Part shown: positions 52,279 to 60,944 of the stretch, piece after piece
Layout of the letters: each line of letters begins with the position of its first letter
Position numbering within the stretch: the first letter of the stretch is position 1
NCBI GenBank assembly: GCA_902491475.1
Contig: CABUHY010000004.1
Span: 62,001-126,000 of the forward strand
Source of the DNA: an uncultured Eubacteriales bacterium
GTDB taxonomy: Bacteria; Bacillota; Clostridia; Oscillospirales; Acutalibacteraceae
Direction: 5' to 3'
Length of the DNA: 64,000 nucleotides
Translations under genes and position numbers: made by a program
Notes under the pieces: model-generated
Seen by the model: only the letters and a program-made list of their open reading frames with translations
What the model was told of the DNA's origin: nothing
The model's database searches: none

Positions 52279-52587
52279 ATGAGTTCGAGCGGAAAAAAGC
52301 CGCATAAAAGGCGGAAAAACGCAACAGGGGAAATTATAAAAACGGCTCTTGACATACCCGAGATACTCACTGCGGACTTGCCGCACATCGAGGCGGAGGG
52401 CAACAGGGAAATCTCCGTCGACGGGTGTCGGGGCATACTTGAATACACGCAGGATAAAATAAAGCTCAACACGGGAAAGCTTGTTATAACCTTTATCGGA
52501 GACGGCATAGAAATAAAAACATATTCCGAAATTCAGACCGTTATCAGCGGCAATATTTTAAGCGTGGAATTTGAAGGTCAGGGGTGA
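52279..52587 (+). CDS. yqfC: Sporulation protein YqfC
   Basis: 102 residues of the YabP/YqfC family: LDIPEILTADLPHIEAEGNRE, ISVDGCRGILEYTQDKIKL and LVITFIGDGIEIKTY. It is made in the mother cell during sporulation; the role is undetermined. GAGGTGAG precedes the ATG. yqfD follows by 4 bases, the conserved pairing. Confidence 0.92.
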   Translation: MSSSGKKPHKRRKNATGEIIKTALDIPEILTADLPHIEAEGNREISVDGCRGILEYTQDKIKLNTGKLVITFIGDGIEIKTYSEIQTVISGNILSVEFEGQG

Positions 52588-52591
52588 AAAT

Positions 52592-53758
52592 ATGCTGATA
52601 ATTAAACTCATACGCTTTTTTATCGGTTATGTTACATTTGCGGCGTGCGGCGGCTTCCCCGAACGCTTTGTAAACCTCTGCACCAAGAACAGAATTCCGC
52701 TTTGGAATATGAAAAAGGAAAAGGACTCGATAACCGCCGACACAACCGTAAAGGGCTATAAATCCATAAAGTCCTCGGCTAAAAATTCGGGCGTCCGTGT
52801 GAAAATACTCAAAAAGCACGGGCTGCCGTTTTTTATTCACAAAAACAGGCGGCGTATAGGTCTGTTGGCAGGTTTTATGGCGGCTATAATCACGGTGTCC
52901 TTTCTCTCGACAATGATATGGAGCGTGTCCGTGTCGGGCAACAAAACTCTGTCGGACGAAGAGGTGCTTGCGGCGTTTGACTCCGTCGGCGTAAAGGTCG
53001 GCGCAAGGCGGTCGGCGATTTCCCCGTCGGATGCGGCATACGAGGCTAAAAAGCTGCTGCCGAAAATTGCGTGGGCAAGCGTGAACATAAAGGGTTCGAG
53101 GGCGGAAATCGTCATAAGCGAATTGAGCGAAGCGCCCGAGTTCCCCGACGACACAACGCCGTGTAATATAATTGCGGCGGAGGACGGCACAATTATGGGC
53201 ATAGAAGCCACATCGGGCATTGCCGAAGTCAAAAAAGGCGACGCAGTGTTAAAAGGCGATTTGCTAATTTCGGGAATTACGGAAAACCTCGACAAGACAT
53301 ACAACCTCAAGGCGGCAAGGGGCAAGGTCCACGCCCGTGTAGCCAAGGAGATAACCGCCTCATATAACGGCGAACCGCTTTTGCGGCAGTCGGAGCTGTC
53401 ACAACAAAAGGTTCTGTTCGTTTTCGGACTTAAAATTCCGCTGGGGCTCGGCGTGGGCGAGGAAAATGTATATACCGATAAAAGCTATGTTTCAAACGGG
53501 GAAACAAGCCTGCCGCTCGGCGTGATAACAAACAGGGTATATTATTCGGAAGCCTCGGAAGTCCTGCCCGAAGAGTATCAAAAGGTCTGGTCGGCGCATC
53601 TTTTTGCTTGCTCTTACAGGGAAATATACCGTGAGAGCGAGGAGATACTTTCGTCGTCCTTTTCGTTCGACACGGTAAACGGTACTCCCGTGTTTACGGG
53701 AACCTGCGAATGTAAGAAAGAAATAGGCAAAACCCTTGAAATTTTTGTTGAAAAATGA
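52592..53758 (+). CDS. yqfD: Sporulation protein YqfD
   Basis: 388 residues. One membrane segment (about 89-110) follows an N-terminal cytoplasmic part, then a FtsQ/POTRA-like extracellular domain (SVSVSGNKTLSDEEVLAAF and APEFPDDTTPCNIIA), as in the YqfD family, which is required for efficient spore formation in Bacillus. ATG 52592 has GGGGTG upstream. Confidence 0.92.
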   Translation: MLIIKLIRFFIGYVTFAACGGFPERFVNLCTKNRIPLWNMKKEKDSITADTTVKGYKSIKSSAKNSGVRVKILKKHGLPFFIHKNRRRIGLLAGFMAAIITVSFLSTMIWSVSVSGNKTLSDEEVLAAFDSVGVKVGARRSAISPSDAAYEAKKLLPKIAWASVNIKGSRAEIVISELSEAPEFPDDTTPCNIIAAEDGTIMGIEATSGIAEVKKGDAVLKGDLLISGITENLDKTYNLKAARGKVHARVAKEITASYNGEPLLRQSELSQQKVLFVFGLKIPLGLGVGEENVYTDKSYVSNGETSLPLGVITNRVYYSEASEVLPEEYQKVWSAHLFACSYREIYRESEEILSSSFSFDTVNGTPVFTGTCECKKEIGKTLEIFVEK

Positions 53759-53817
53759 TAATACTTTGTGGTAAAATATATTAAATATAAATAGATTTTT
53801 CAAAGGGTGGTTGTTCG

Positions 53818-54777
53818 GTGTTCGAGCAGATAATCAGCGTTGACAGAATGGAGCACGCCGTAAGCCTTTTCGGCAGCTTTGACGAAAATGTCAAGCTTAT
53901 AGAAAAAGAGTTCGGCGTAAGCGTAATAAGCAGGGGCTCGGAGCTCAAAATTACGGGCGAAGCGGAAAATGTCGATAAGGCGGCAAGAGCCGTTAAGGGG
54001 CTTCTTATGCTTATAAATAAGGGCGAGTCGCTTTCCGACCAAAATGTCAGATATGTTATCTCGCTTGTCAAGGACGACTCCGAGGAAAAGCTTTCCGAGA
54101 TGACGGGCGACTGCGTTTGCGTAACGGCAAAGGGCAAACCCGTAAAGCCGAAAACTCTCGGTCAGAAAAAATATATCGAGGCGATAAGAAACAACACGAT
54201 TGTTCTCGGTGCGGGCCCTGCCGGCACGGGAAAAACTTATCTTGCGGTCGCAATGGCGGTAACCGCTTTCAGGGCAAAAGAGGTAAACAGGATTATTTTG
54301 ACAAGACCTGCCGTTGAGGCGGGCGAGAAGCTCGGATTTTTGCCGGGCGATTTACAGCAAAAGGTTGACCCGTATTTGAGACCGCTCTACGACGCACTTT
54401 TTGATATGCTCGGGGCGGAGTCGTTCCAGAAGTATCAGGAGAGGGGAAGCATCGAAGTAGCTCCGCTCGCTTATATGCGAGGCAGGACGCTTGACGACAG
54501 CTTCATAATTCTTGACGAGGCGCAGAACACCACAAAGGAGCAGATGAAAATGTTTCTGACCCGTCTCGGCTTCAATTCAAAGATGGTCGTTACGGGCGAC
54601 ATAACGCAGATTGACTTGCCCGACGGCAAAAAATCGGGACTTAAACAGGCAATGAGAATTCTTAAAAACATTCCGGGTATCGCAATAAACGAGTTTACGG
54701 AAAAGGATGTCGTAAGGCATAAATTGGTTCAGGATATAATCAAGGCTTACGAAAAAAGTGAGGAGAAAAGAAAATGA
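53818..54777 (+). CDS. phoH: PhoH family ATPase
   Basis: 319 residues. An N-terminal KH-like domain (about 1-80) is followed by the PhoH P-loop domain with Walker A GPAGTGKT (133-140), TRPAVEAGEKLGFLPGD, Walker B ILDEAQNTT and TGDITQIDLP. PhoH-like proteins are thought to act in RNA metabolism with YbeY. GTG start after AAAGGGTGG. It overlaps ybeY by 4 bases (ATGA). Confidence 0.94.
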   Translation: MFEQIISVDRMEHAVSLFGSFDENVKLIEKEFGVSVISRGSELKITGEAENVDKAARAVKGLLMLINKGESLSDQNVRYVISLVKDDSEEKLSEMTGDCVCVTAKGKPVKPKTLGQKKYIEAIRNNTIVLGAGPAGTGKTYLAVAMAVTAFRAKEVNRIILTRPAVEAGEKLGFLPGDLQQKVDPYLRPLYDALFDMLGAESFQKYQERGSIEVAPLAYMRGRTLDDSFIILDEAQNTTKEQMKMFLTRLGFNSKMVVTGDITQIDLPDGKKSGLKQAMRILKNIPGIAINEFTEKDVVRHKLVQDIIKAYEKSEEKRK

Positions 54778-55280
54778 CGGATAAGATAAAGGTAATTATT
54801 TCAAACGACCAAAAGGATGTTAAAATTCCGACAGGCGTGCGTATGCTTGTGCGCCGCTGCTGTAACGCCGTGCTTCGTCAGGAAAACTTTGAGGGTTCGG
54901 CGGAAATAAGCGTTACATTTGTAAACAATGAGCAAATCCACAAGCTCAATCTTGAGCACAGAAACATAGACAGGGAAACCGATGTTCTCTCATTCCCGCT
55001 CGGCGAAAACGGAGTTTACGACATAAACCTTGACACGGGCGCAAAGATGCTCGGCGATATAGTAATTTCCATTGAAAAGGCTGTCGCTCAGGCGGAGGAA
55101 TACGGTCATCCGCTTCAGAGGGAAATCGCATTTTTGACGGTTCATTCGCTTTTGCACCTTTTGGGTTATGACCACGAGGGCGGCGGACTTGAAGCCGTGC
55201 GTATGCGTGAAAAGGAAGAGAGCGTTCTCACACAGCTCGGTCTTAAAAGGAACGGAAGCTATTATCTCGACGGAGAATAA
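54774..55280 (+). CDS. ybeY: Endoribonuclease YbeY (16S rRNA maturation)
   Basis: 168 residues with the zinc site HSLLHLLGYDHE, the family's H-x3-H-x5-H motif, and VTFVNNEQIHKLN and DVLSFP upstream. YbeY helps 16S rRNA 3' end processing and ribosome quality control. It overlaps phoH and precedes dgkA by 3 bases. Confidence 0.95.
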   Translation: MTDKIKVIISNDQKDVKIPTGVRMLVRRCCNAVLRQENFEGSAEISVTFVNNEQIHKLNLEHRNIDRETDVLSFPLGENGVYDINLDTGAKMLGDIVISIEKAVAQAEEYGHPLQREIAFLTVHSLLHLLGYDHEGGGLEAVRMREKEESVLTQLGLKRNGSYYLDGE

Positions 55281-55283
55281 TCT

Positions 55284-55787
55284 ATGAAAAGTCTTATAAA
55301 GAGCTTCGGTTATGCTTTTCGGGGCATATATCAGGCGCTGAAATATGAGAGGAATATGAGAATACATTTTGTGTGTATGATATATATGTATTCTTTCCTC
55401 TTTATCTACGATTTCTTTGAGGTCACAAGGACGCAGTTTGCAATAATTTTTCTTGCGAATGCGGCGGTTATTGCGGCGGAGCTTATCAATACGGCTGTCG
55501 AACGCACCGTTGACCTCGCAAGCGAAAAGCGCACCGAGAACGGAAAAATCGCAAAGGACACGGCGGCGGGAGCGGTGCTTGTGTGCGCAATATTTGCGGT
55601 GGCGACGGGTATTGCCGTGCTCGGTCAGCCCAAGGCTTTTGAGGCGATGTTCTCATACTACCGTGAAAATCCCGTTATGCTTGCGGTTTTCGTCCTTTCG
55701 ATAATCCCCGCAACGGTGTTTATTTTCAAGGGCTTTTCAAAGGACTCTGCAAACGATAACAGTAAAAATAAAGGAAACATTAAATGA
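55284..55787 (+). CDS. dgkA: Diacylglycerol/undecaprenol kinase family protein (DgkA)
   Basis: 167 residues. The DgkA core (about 1-118) has three membrane helices, with AELINTAVERTVDLAS and KDTAAGAVLVCAIFAVATGI as family motifs. Gram-positive members phosphorylate undecaprenol. A C-terminal extension of about 40 residues has one more hydrophobic segment (VMLAVFVLSIIPATVFIF), making it longer than the usual 120-130 residues. It overlaps era by 4 bases. Confidence 0.9.
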   Translation: MKSLIKSFGYAFRGIYQALKYERNMRIHFVCMIYMYSFLFIYDFFEVTRTQFAIIFLANAAVIAAELINTAVERTVDLASEKRTENGKIAKDTAAGAVLVCAIFAVATGIAVLGQPKAFEAMFSYYRENPVMLAVFVLSIIPATVFIFKGFSKDSANDNSKNKGNIK

Positions 55788-56686
55788 ACAATACATCAAA
55801 AACGGCGTTTATCGCCATTGTCGGCAAGGCAAATGTCGGCAAATCTTCAATTCTTAACAGGCTTATCGGCAGTAAAATCGCCATTGTATCGTCCAAGCCT
55901 CAGACCACAAGGACAAGAATAATGGGCGTGCTCACAACGGAGGACAACATTCAGCTTGTCTTTACCGACACTCCCGGCTTTCACAAGCCCAAAAACAAGC
56001 TCGGTGAAAAGATGGTTCAGGCGGTAAGCGACAGCATATCGGGCGTTGACTCGTGTCTGTTTGTCGTTGACGCAAACGATGAAAAGCTGAACACCGCGGA
56101 GCTTGAACTCATTAAGAAATTCAAAGCCGAAAAAATGACGGTTGTCCTTGCGATTAACAAGATTGATATGTTAAAGGAAAAGACCGAGCTTATGAAAAAA
56201 ATTGCCGAAATTTCGGCTCTTTACGATTTCAAAGCGGTGGTTCCCGTCAGCGCACAGTCGGGCGACGGAATTGACGAATTGCTTGACGAACTGAAAGCGC
56301 TGTCGGTCGAAAGCATACACTTCTTCCCCGACGACACCTTGACCGACCAGCCCGAAAGGGTGCTTGTCGCCGAAATTATAAGGGAAAAAATGCTTCGGCT
56401 TCTCGACAAGGAAATTCCTCACGGCACGGCTGTCGCCGTTGAGAGAATGCATGAGCGTGACGACGGCAGTATTATGGATATTGAAGCCACGATATACTGC
56501 GAGCGTGAGAGCCACAAGGGCATAATTATCGGCAAGGGCGGTCAAATGCTCAAAAAAATATCCACATTTGCCCGTCAGGACATTGAAAACTTCTTTGATA
56601 TAAAGGTCAATCTTCAGTGCTGGGTTAAGGTCAAAGAGGATTGGCGCAACAGAGAAGGAATTATTCACAATTTTGGTTTGGATTAA
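55784..56686 (+). CDS. era: GTPase Era
   Basis: 300 residues. G1 GKANVGKSSILNRL, G3 DTPGFHKPKNKLGE, G4 NKID, and a C-terminal KH domain with EREHS-like ERESHKGIIIGKGGQML. Era binds 16S rRNA and aids 30S assembly. ATGA overlap with dgkA. After its stop a 13-bp hairpin precedes the tiny yqzL-like gene. Confidence 0.96.
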   Translation: MNNTSKTAFIAIVGKANVGKSSILNRLIGSKIAIVSSKPQTTRTRIMGVLTTEDNIQLVFTDTPGFHKPKNKLGEKMVQAVSDSISGVDSCLFVVDANDEKLNTAELELIKKFKAEKMTVVLAINKIDMLKEKTELMKKIAEISALYDFKAVVPVSAQSGDGIDELLDELKALSVESIHFFPDDTLTDQPERVLVAEIIREKMLRLLDKEIPHGTAVAVERMHERDDGSIMDIEATIYCERESHKGIIIGKGGQMLKKISTFARQDIENFFDIKVNLQCWVKVKEDWRNREGIIHNFGLD

Positions 56687-56696
56687 CAGTAATACA

Positions 56697-56742
56697 ACCG
56701 TCTTAAAAGGTTAAGTTAATTATATAAATCTTTTAAGGCGGT
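56697..56742 (+). promoter_or_regulatory. 13-bp hairpin between era and the yqzL-like gene
   Basis: ACCGTCTTAAAAG (56697-56709) pairs with CTTTTAAGGCGGT (56730-56742; one G-U), with a 20-base AT-rich loop. The 3' arm overlaps AAGGCGG, the only ribosome-site-like run before the ATG at 56749, so it could repress translation or partly terminate. Confidence 0.55.
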
Positions 56743-56748
56743 CTTGTT

Positions 56749-56904
56749 ATGAAAAGCGAAGATTTTTGGTATGTTTTTTCAAAAAGCGGAAAAATCGACG
56801 ATTATATAAAATATAATGTCATAAAACAGGAAGAGAAAACCGAGGAAGCAAAAAATGAGGTACAACACAAAGGGGCTTATCCTCAGAGAACAGAATATCG
56901 GTGA
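56749..56904 (+). CDS. yqzL: YqzL-like small protein
   Basis: 51 residues: MKSEDFWYVFSKSGKIDDYI followed by KYNVIKQEEKTEEAKNE. Bacillus YqzL, about 47 residues, has the same start pattern (W.FF..TGDI..YL) and the same place between era and recO. Function unknown. Its 3' part overlaps recO (starts 56855) in another frame, so only about the first 35 codons are free. The match is by pattern and position. Confidence 0.72.
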   Translation: MKSEDFWYVFSKSGKIDDYIKYNVIKQEEKTEEAKNEVQHKGAYPQRTEYR

Positions 56905-57598
56905 GCAGGACAAGCTTGTTACTGTGCTTACGGGCGATATGGGCATTATAAAGGCATTCGTCCGAGGCGCCAAAAGCATAAAAAGCAAAAAGCACTCTTC
57001 CACGGGTCAGTTCTGCTATTCACGGCTGTCCTTTTATTCGGGAAAGGACAGTTACATAATCGACGAGGCGCAGAGTATCGAGATGTTTTTCGATTTGAGA
57101 AGCGACATTGAAAAACTTGCGCTCGCCCAGTATTTTGCCGAGCTTGCGTGCGAACTGTCGCCGCAGGACGAACAGGCAAACGAGTATTTGAGAATAATGC
57201 TCAACTCCCTTTATATGCTTGCCCACGAAAAACGCCCCGCTTTGCAGTTAAAAGCGATAACGGAGCTTCGGCTTTTATCGCTCTCGGGCTATACTCCCAA
57301 TCTTGTCGCCTGTGAACGGTGCGGCGAGTTTGAAACCCCGACAATGTATTTCGATGTCGAGCACGGACTTCTCTACTGTGAAAACTGTGCTTCGGGAAAC
57401 GCTCTTTTCCCGTTGCCGCTGCGTATAGTTACCGCAATGAGGCATATCATTTTTTCAGATATTGAAAAGCTTTACAATTTCCGAATGTCCGACTCCGAGC
57501 TGTCGGAGCTTTCCTATATAACCGAGGTCTATACAAGGGTAAAATCGGACAGGAATTTCAAAACGCTTGAATTTTACAATTCTATGAGGACTTTATAA
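56855..57598 (+). CDS. recO: DNA repair protein RecO
   Basis: 247 residues. An OB fold at the N-terminus (TKGLILREQNIGEQDKLVTVLT, GMGIIKAFVRGAKS-like) and a helical domain with the zinc site CERCGEF...CENC (about 156-180). RecO loads RecA with RecR in gap repair. Next gene mutS2 begins directly at the end. Confidence 0.93.
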   Translation: MRYNTKGLILREQNIGEQDKLVTVLTGDMGIIKAFVRGAKSIKSKKHSSTGQFCYSRLSFYSGKDSYIIDEAQSIEMFFDLRSDIEKLALAQYFAELACELSPQDEQANEYLRIMLNSLYMLAHEKRPALQLKAITELRLLSLSGYTPNLVACERCGEFETPTMYFDVEHGLLYCENCASGNALFPLPLRIVTAMRHIIFSDIEKLYNFRMSDSELSELSYITEVYTRVKSDRNFKTLEFYNSMRTL

Positions 57599-59986
57599 AT
57601 GCAAAAGGATTATATTTCACTTGAATTACCCAAGATACTCTCGCTTCTTGCGGACCTTACCGCCTGCGAGGACGCACGGGAAAAGGCTTTGGCGCTTACC
57701 CCGTCATACGATATTTTTGAGGTATCCGATTTACTTTCAAAGACCGAATCGGCGCATATTTTAATCGCAAAATTCGGCGCACCCGGCTTCGGCGGACTTA
57801 TAAATGTTGACAACTCTCTTCGCCGTGCACAGGCGGGCGGCGTGCTTAATATGCGTGAACTGCTCGATATTTCGCAGGTGTTGAGGGTTATAAGAGGCAT
57901 ACTCTCCTGGCACGATAAGTCGGCGGGTATGAGCACGGCTCTCGACGACCTTTTTAATTCGCTTTATCCCAATAAATTCCTGGAGGACACCATAAACAAT
58001 GCGATAATCTCCGAGAGTGAGATGTCCGACAACGCCTCCTCCGAGCTTAAAAACATACGCAGGAAGATGCGGGCGCAGGAATCGAGGATAAGAGAACAGC
58101 TTGACAAAATGCTTCATTCGACCGTATACCGCAACAGCTTGCAGGACGCAATCATCACACAGCGTAACGGCAGGTTTGTCGTTCCCGTAAAGAGCGAGCA
58201 CCGCTCACAGGTTGCGGGTATGGTTCACGACACCTCGTCAAGCGGTGCCACGGTGTTTATCGAGCCTGCCGCAGTTGTTGAAGCAAACAATGAAATAAAG
58301 GTGCTCCAAAGCAAGGAAAGGGACGAAATAGACAGGATTTTGTCCGAGCTCTCCGTTGCGGCGTCGGAGTTTGCCGACAGCATAATTTTAAGCTATAACA
58401 GCGCAGTTGAGCTCAATCTTATTTTCTCAAAGGCGCAGTTGGGCTATAAAATGAAAGCGACAAAGCCGATAATCAACGACGAGGGAATAATCGAGCTCAA
58501 AAAAGCAAGGCATCCCTTATTGAACCCTCAAAAGGTAGTGCCCGTCGACATCAGACTCGGCGAGGACTTTGATTCGCTTGTGATAACGGGTCCCAACACG
58601 GGCGGTAAAACGGTTTCGATTAAAACGCTCGGACTTTTGACTCTTATGGCGCAGTGCGGTCTGTACATTCCGGCAAACGACAATTCACGCCTTTGCGTGT
58701 TCAAAAACATACTTTGCGATATAGGCGAGGAACAGAGCATCGAGCAGTCGCTTTCCACTTTTTCGGCACATATGACGAAAATCGTCTCAATAACCGAAAT
58801 CGCAGACTCTTCGTCGCTTGTGCTCATAGACGAATTGGGCGCAGGCACAGACCCCGTAGAGGGTGCGGCGCTTGCCGTTTCGGTGCTTGAATATTTGAGG
58901 CGGAAAGGTGCAAAAATCGCCGCCACAACCCACTATTCGGAGCTCAAAGAGTACGCCTTGAGAACGGAGAGGGTCGAAAACGCTTCGTGCGAATTTGATG
59001 TTGAAACCCTGAGCCCGACATATAAGCTTTTGATAGGTGTTCCGGGCCGCTCCAACGCTTTTGCAATCTCACGCCGGCTCAACCTTAAAGAGGAGATAAT
59101 CGAAGCGGCGCAAACTCTTATTTCCGAGGAGAACACACGCTTTGAGGATGTCGTTGACAGCCTTGAAAAGACGAGACTTCAGATGGAGGACGAACGCCGC
59201 AGAACCGAGGAACTCAAGCAACAGATAGATAAAATGAAAGCTTCGGTACAGCAAAAGCTTGACGAGGCGCAGAAAAAGAGCGATAAGGAAGTCGAACGGG
59301 CGCAGAACGAGGCAAAGCGTATTGTCGAAAACGCAAAGCGTGCCGCAAATTCGCTTATGCTTGAAATAGAAATGCTCCGTAAGGAACAGGTCAGGGAAAA
59401 GAATGCCGCCGAAATGGCAAGAAAGGCGAGGGCGGCTATGAAACAGCACCTCAACGCCATTGACGACCTGACGAGCGAAACATATTACGACAATGACGAC
59501 GGAGATTACACGCTTCCCCGTCCGCTTAAAGTCGGCGACAATGTCCGCATCACGACCCTCGGAACGGACGGAACGGTGGTTTCGGTTACCGACTCAAAGG
59601 GCAATGTCGAGGTTCAGGCGGGCATAATCAAAACCAAGGTTCCCGAGGACACCCTGCGGCTTTTGGGCGACAAGAAGAAAAAATCGGAGCCGTCAAAACG
59701 CCGCACCGTCAGGACGACAGACACCGAGCTTAAAACGCAGAGTGCAAAGACGAGCGTTGATTTGAGAGGCATGGACAGGGAAGAGGCTATAATGGAGCTT
59801 GACCGCTTTATCGACAGCATTGTCCGCTCGGGACTCAACGAGTTTACGGTAATTCACGGCAAGGGTACGGGCGTGCTTCGCAAGGCTGTACAGGCTCATC
59901 TCAAAAAGCACCCGAACATCAGAACCTACCGCACGGGCATTTACGGCGAGGGCGAAGAGGGCGTTACGATAGCGGAGCTCAAATAA
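57599..59986 (+). CDS. mutS2: Endonuclease MutS2
   Basis: 795 residues. The MutS-like core and lever lie before Walker A GPNTGGKTVS (331-340), Walker B LVLIDELGAGTDP and the HTTHYSELK-like TTHYSELKEYAL. A long coiled-coil region (about 515-620) leads to a KOW-like segment and the C-terminal Smr nuclease domain with LRGMDREEAI and HGKGTGVLRKAV. MutS2 acts on recombination intermediates and stalled, collided ribosomes. Complete and of usual length. Confidence 0.95.
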   Translation: MQKDYISLELPKILSLLADLTACEDAREKALALTPSYDIFEVSDLLSKTESAHILIAKFGAPGFGGLINVDNSLRRAQAGGVLNMRELLDISQVLRVIRGILSWHDKSAGMSTALDDLFNSLYPNKFLEDTINNAIISESEMSDNASSELKNIRRKMRAQESRIREQLDKMLHSTVYRNSLQDAIITQRNGRFVVPVKSEHRSQVAGMVHDTSSSGATVFIEPAAVVEANNEIKVLQSKERDEIDRILSELSVAASEFADSIILSYNSAVELNLIFSKAQLGYKMKATKPIINDEGIIELKKARHPLLNPQKVVPVDIRLGEDFDSLVITGPNTGGKTVSIKTLGLLTLMAQCGLYIPANDNSRLCVFKNILCDIGEEQSIEQSLSTFSAHMTKIVSITEIADSSSLVLIDELGAGTDPVEGAALAVSVLEYLRRKGAKIAATTHYSELKEYALRTERVENASCEFDVETLSPTYKLLIGVPGRSNAFAISRRLNLKEEIIEAAQTLISEENTRFEDVVDSLEKTRLQMEDERRRTEELKQQIDKMKASVQQKLDEAQKKSDKEVERAQNEAKRIVENAKRAANSLMLEIEMLRKEQVREKNAAEMARKARAAMKQHLNAIDDLTSETYYDNDDGDYTLPRPLKVGDNVRITTLGTDGTVVSVTDSKGNVEVQAGIIKTKVPEDTLRLLGDKKKKSEPSKRRTVRTTDTELKTQSAKTSVDLRGMDREEAIMELDRFIDSIVRSGLNEFTVIHGKGTGVLRKAVQAHLKKHPNIRTYRTGIYGEGEEGVTIAELK

Positions 59987-59989
59987 TGC

Positions 59990-60017
59990 TTGCAAATACA
60001 GCTTTTTATGTTAAAAT
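59990..60017 (+). promoter_or_regulatory. Possible promoter for the lipoprotein gene
   Basis: TTGCAA (59990-59995), 16-base spacer, TAAAAT (60012-60017). The lipoprotein ATG is 31 bases downstream, with GGAGG at about 60034. Confidence 0.5.
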
Positions 60018-60047
60018 AAACTTGAATTTATATCGGAGGAAAAACAT

Positions 60048-60464
60048 ATGAAAAAATCTGTTATTGCCGTTGCACTCGCATTGGTTGCTATGGCGGCACT
60101 TATGACGGCTTGCAAAAAGGATGACGGTTTTGACGAAAAGCCCGTTCCCGACACCACTGTTGAGTATTCCACGGACGAAAACGGCGAGACCTATGTCACA
60201 AATGTAAACGGAGAAAAAATTCCCGTAACGACCGACAAAAACGGCTATGCGGAGCTTTATTCCGACCTTGTTACCAAGACTGCGGAGCAGGTGTCAAGGG
60301 AGCAGGAGAGCATTGAGGCGGAAAAGACAACTGCCGCACCGGCAACTGAGCCCGTAACTTCTCCCGAAACTACCAAAAAGAGCGAGCAGCAGACAAACAA
60401 GGTAGTTGTCGGAAAAGACGATGTAAACGACGGCTCGCACGACGCGGTTATCGACTGGAGATAA
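60048..60464 (+). CDS. Small lipoprotein, Thr/Glu-rich
   Basis: 138 residues with a lipoprotein signal peptide: KKSVIAVALALVAMAALMTAC, the Cys at position 22 being lipidated. The mature part is charged, with a Thr/Glu/Pro-rich linker (TTAAPATEPVTSPETTKK), and no recognised domain. GGAGG is upstream. Role unknown; found between mutS2 and ylxM. No conserved partner can be named. Confidence 0.72.
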   Translation: MKKSVIAVALALVAMAALMTACKKDDGFDEKPVPDTTVEYSTDENGETYVTNVNGEKIPVTTDKNGYAELYSDLVTKTAEQVSREQESIEAEKTTAAPATEPVTSPETTKKSEQQTNKVVVGKDDVNDGSHDAVIDWR

Positions 60465-60472
60465 AATTTTTC

Positions 60473-60501
60473 TTGACAAATCAATATTTATTTAGTATAA
60501 T
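60473..60501 (+). promoter_or_regulatory. Consensus sigma-A promoter for ylxM-ffh
   Basis: TTGACA (60473-60478), 17-base spacer, TATAAT (60496-60501), both perfect. The transcription start is expected about 60508, inside a strong 12-bp hairpin. Confidence 0.88.
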
Positions 60502-60503
60502 AG

Positions 60504-60534
60504 CACCCTGTAAAGCAAATGACTTTACAGGGTG
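60504..60534 (+). promoter_or_regulatory. 5' leader hairpin of the ylxM-ffh transcript
   Basis: CACCCTGTAAAG (60504-60515) pairs perfectly with CTTTACAGGGTG (60523-60534) around a 7-base loop. It starts at or a few bases before the expected transcript 5' end and no T-run follows, so it is more likely to protect the 5' end or serve as an operator than to terminate. Confidence 0.65.
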
Positions 60535-60570
60535 TTGTTACGGATTTTACATTCGGAAGAGGGCATTTTA

Positions 60571-60933
60571 GTGGCTAATAACGTTGAAATAACAATTTTA
60601 TATGATTTTTACGGCGACGTTCTTACCGAAAAGCAGAGGGACTTTCTCAACTATTATTATAATGACGATCTCTCGCTTTCCGAAATTGCCGAAAACGAGG
60701 GTATTACCCGTCAGGGCGTAAGGGACGCTATCAAGCGTGCCGAGGCTCAGCTCTACGATATGGAAGAAAAACTCGGCTTTGCGGCAAAGTTTGAACATAT
60801 CACGGAATGTATGAACGGCATAATCGACTGCGCCGAAAAGATAAACGAATACAATCTCGAACACGACCTGTCGAGGGAGGTCAACGAAACCGTTGTCAGA
60901 ATAAAATCCCTTGCACTGTCCGTAGTTGAATAA
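60571..60933 (+). CDS. ylxM: YlxM family sigma-like HTH protein
   Basis: 120 residues of UPF0122: VEITILYDFYGDVLTEKQRD, NYYYNDDLSLSEIAENEGIT and RQGVRDAIKRAEAQLYDMEE. It stimulates the SRP GTPase Ffh in streptococci and is always next to ffh. GTG start at 60571 with AGAGGG seven bases upstream; an upstream ATG-less extension in frame lacks a site. Confidence 0.92.
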   Translation: MANNVEITILYDFYGDVLTEKQRDFLNYYYNDDLSLSEIAENEGITRQGVRDAIKRAEAQLYDMEEKLGFAAKFEHITECMNGIIDCAEKINEYNLEHDLSREVNETVVRIKSLALSVVE

Positions 60934-60944
60934 GAGGTACTGAA

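Noticed and set aside
60532..60570. Longer N-terminus for YlxM
   Set aside because: The extension has no ribosome site and begins in the leader hairpin; GTG 60571 gives the family start.
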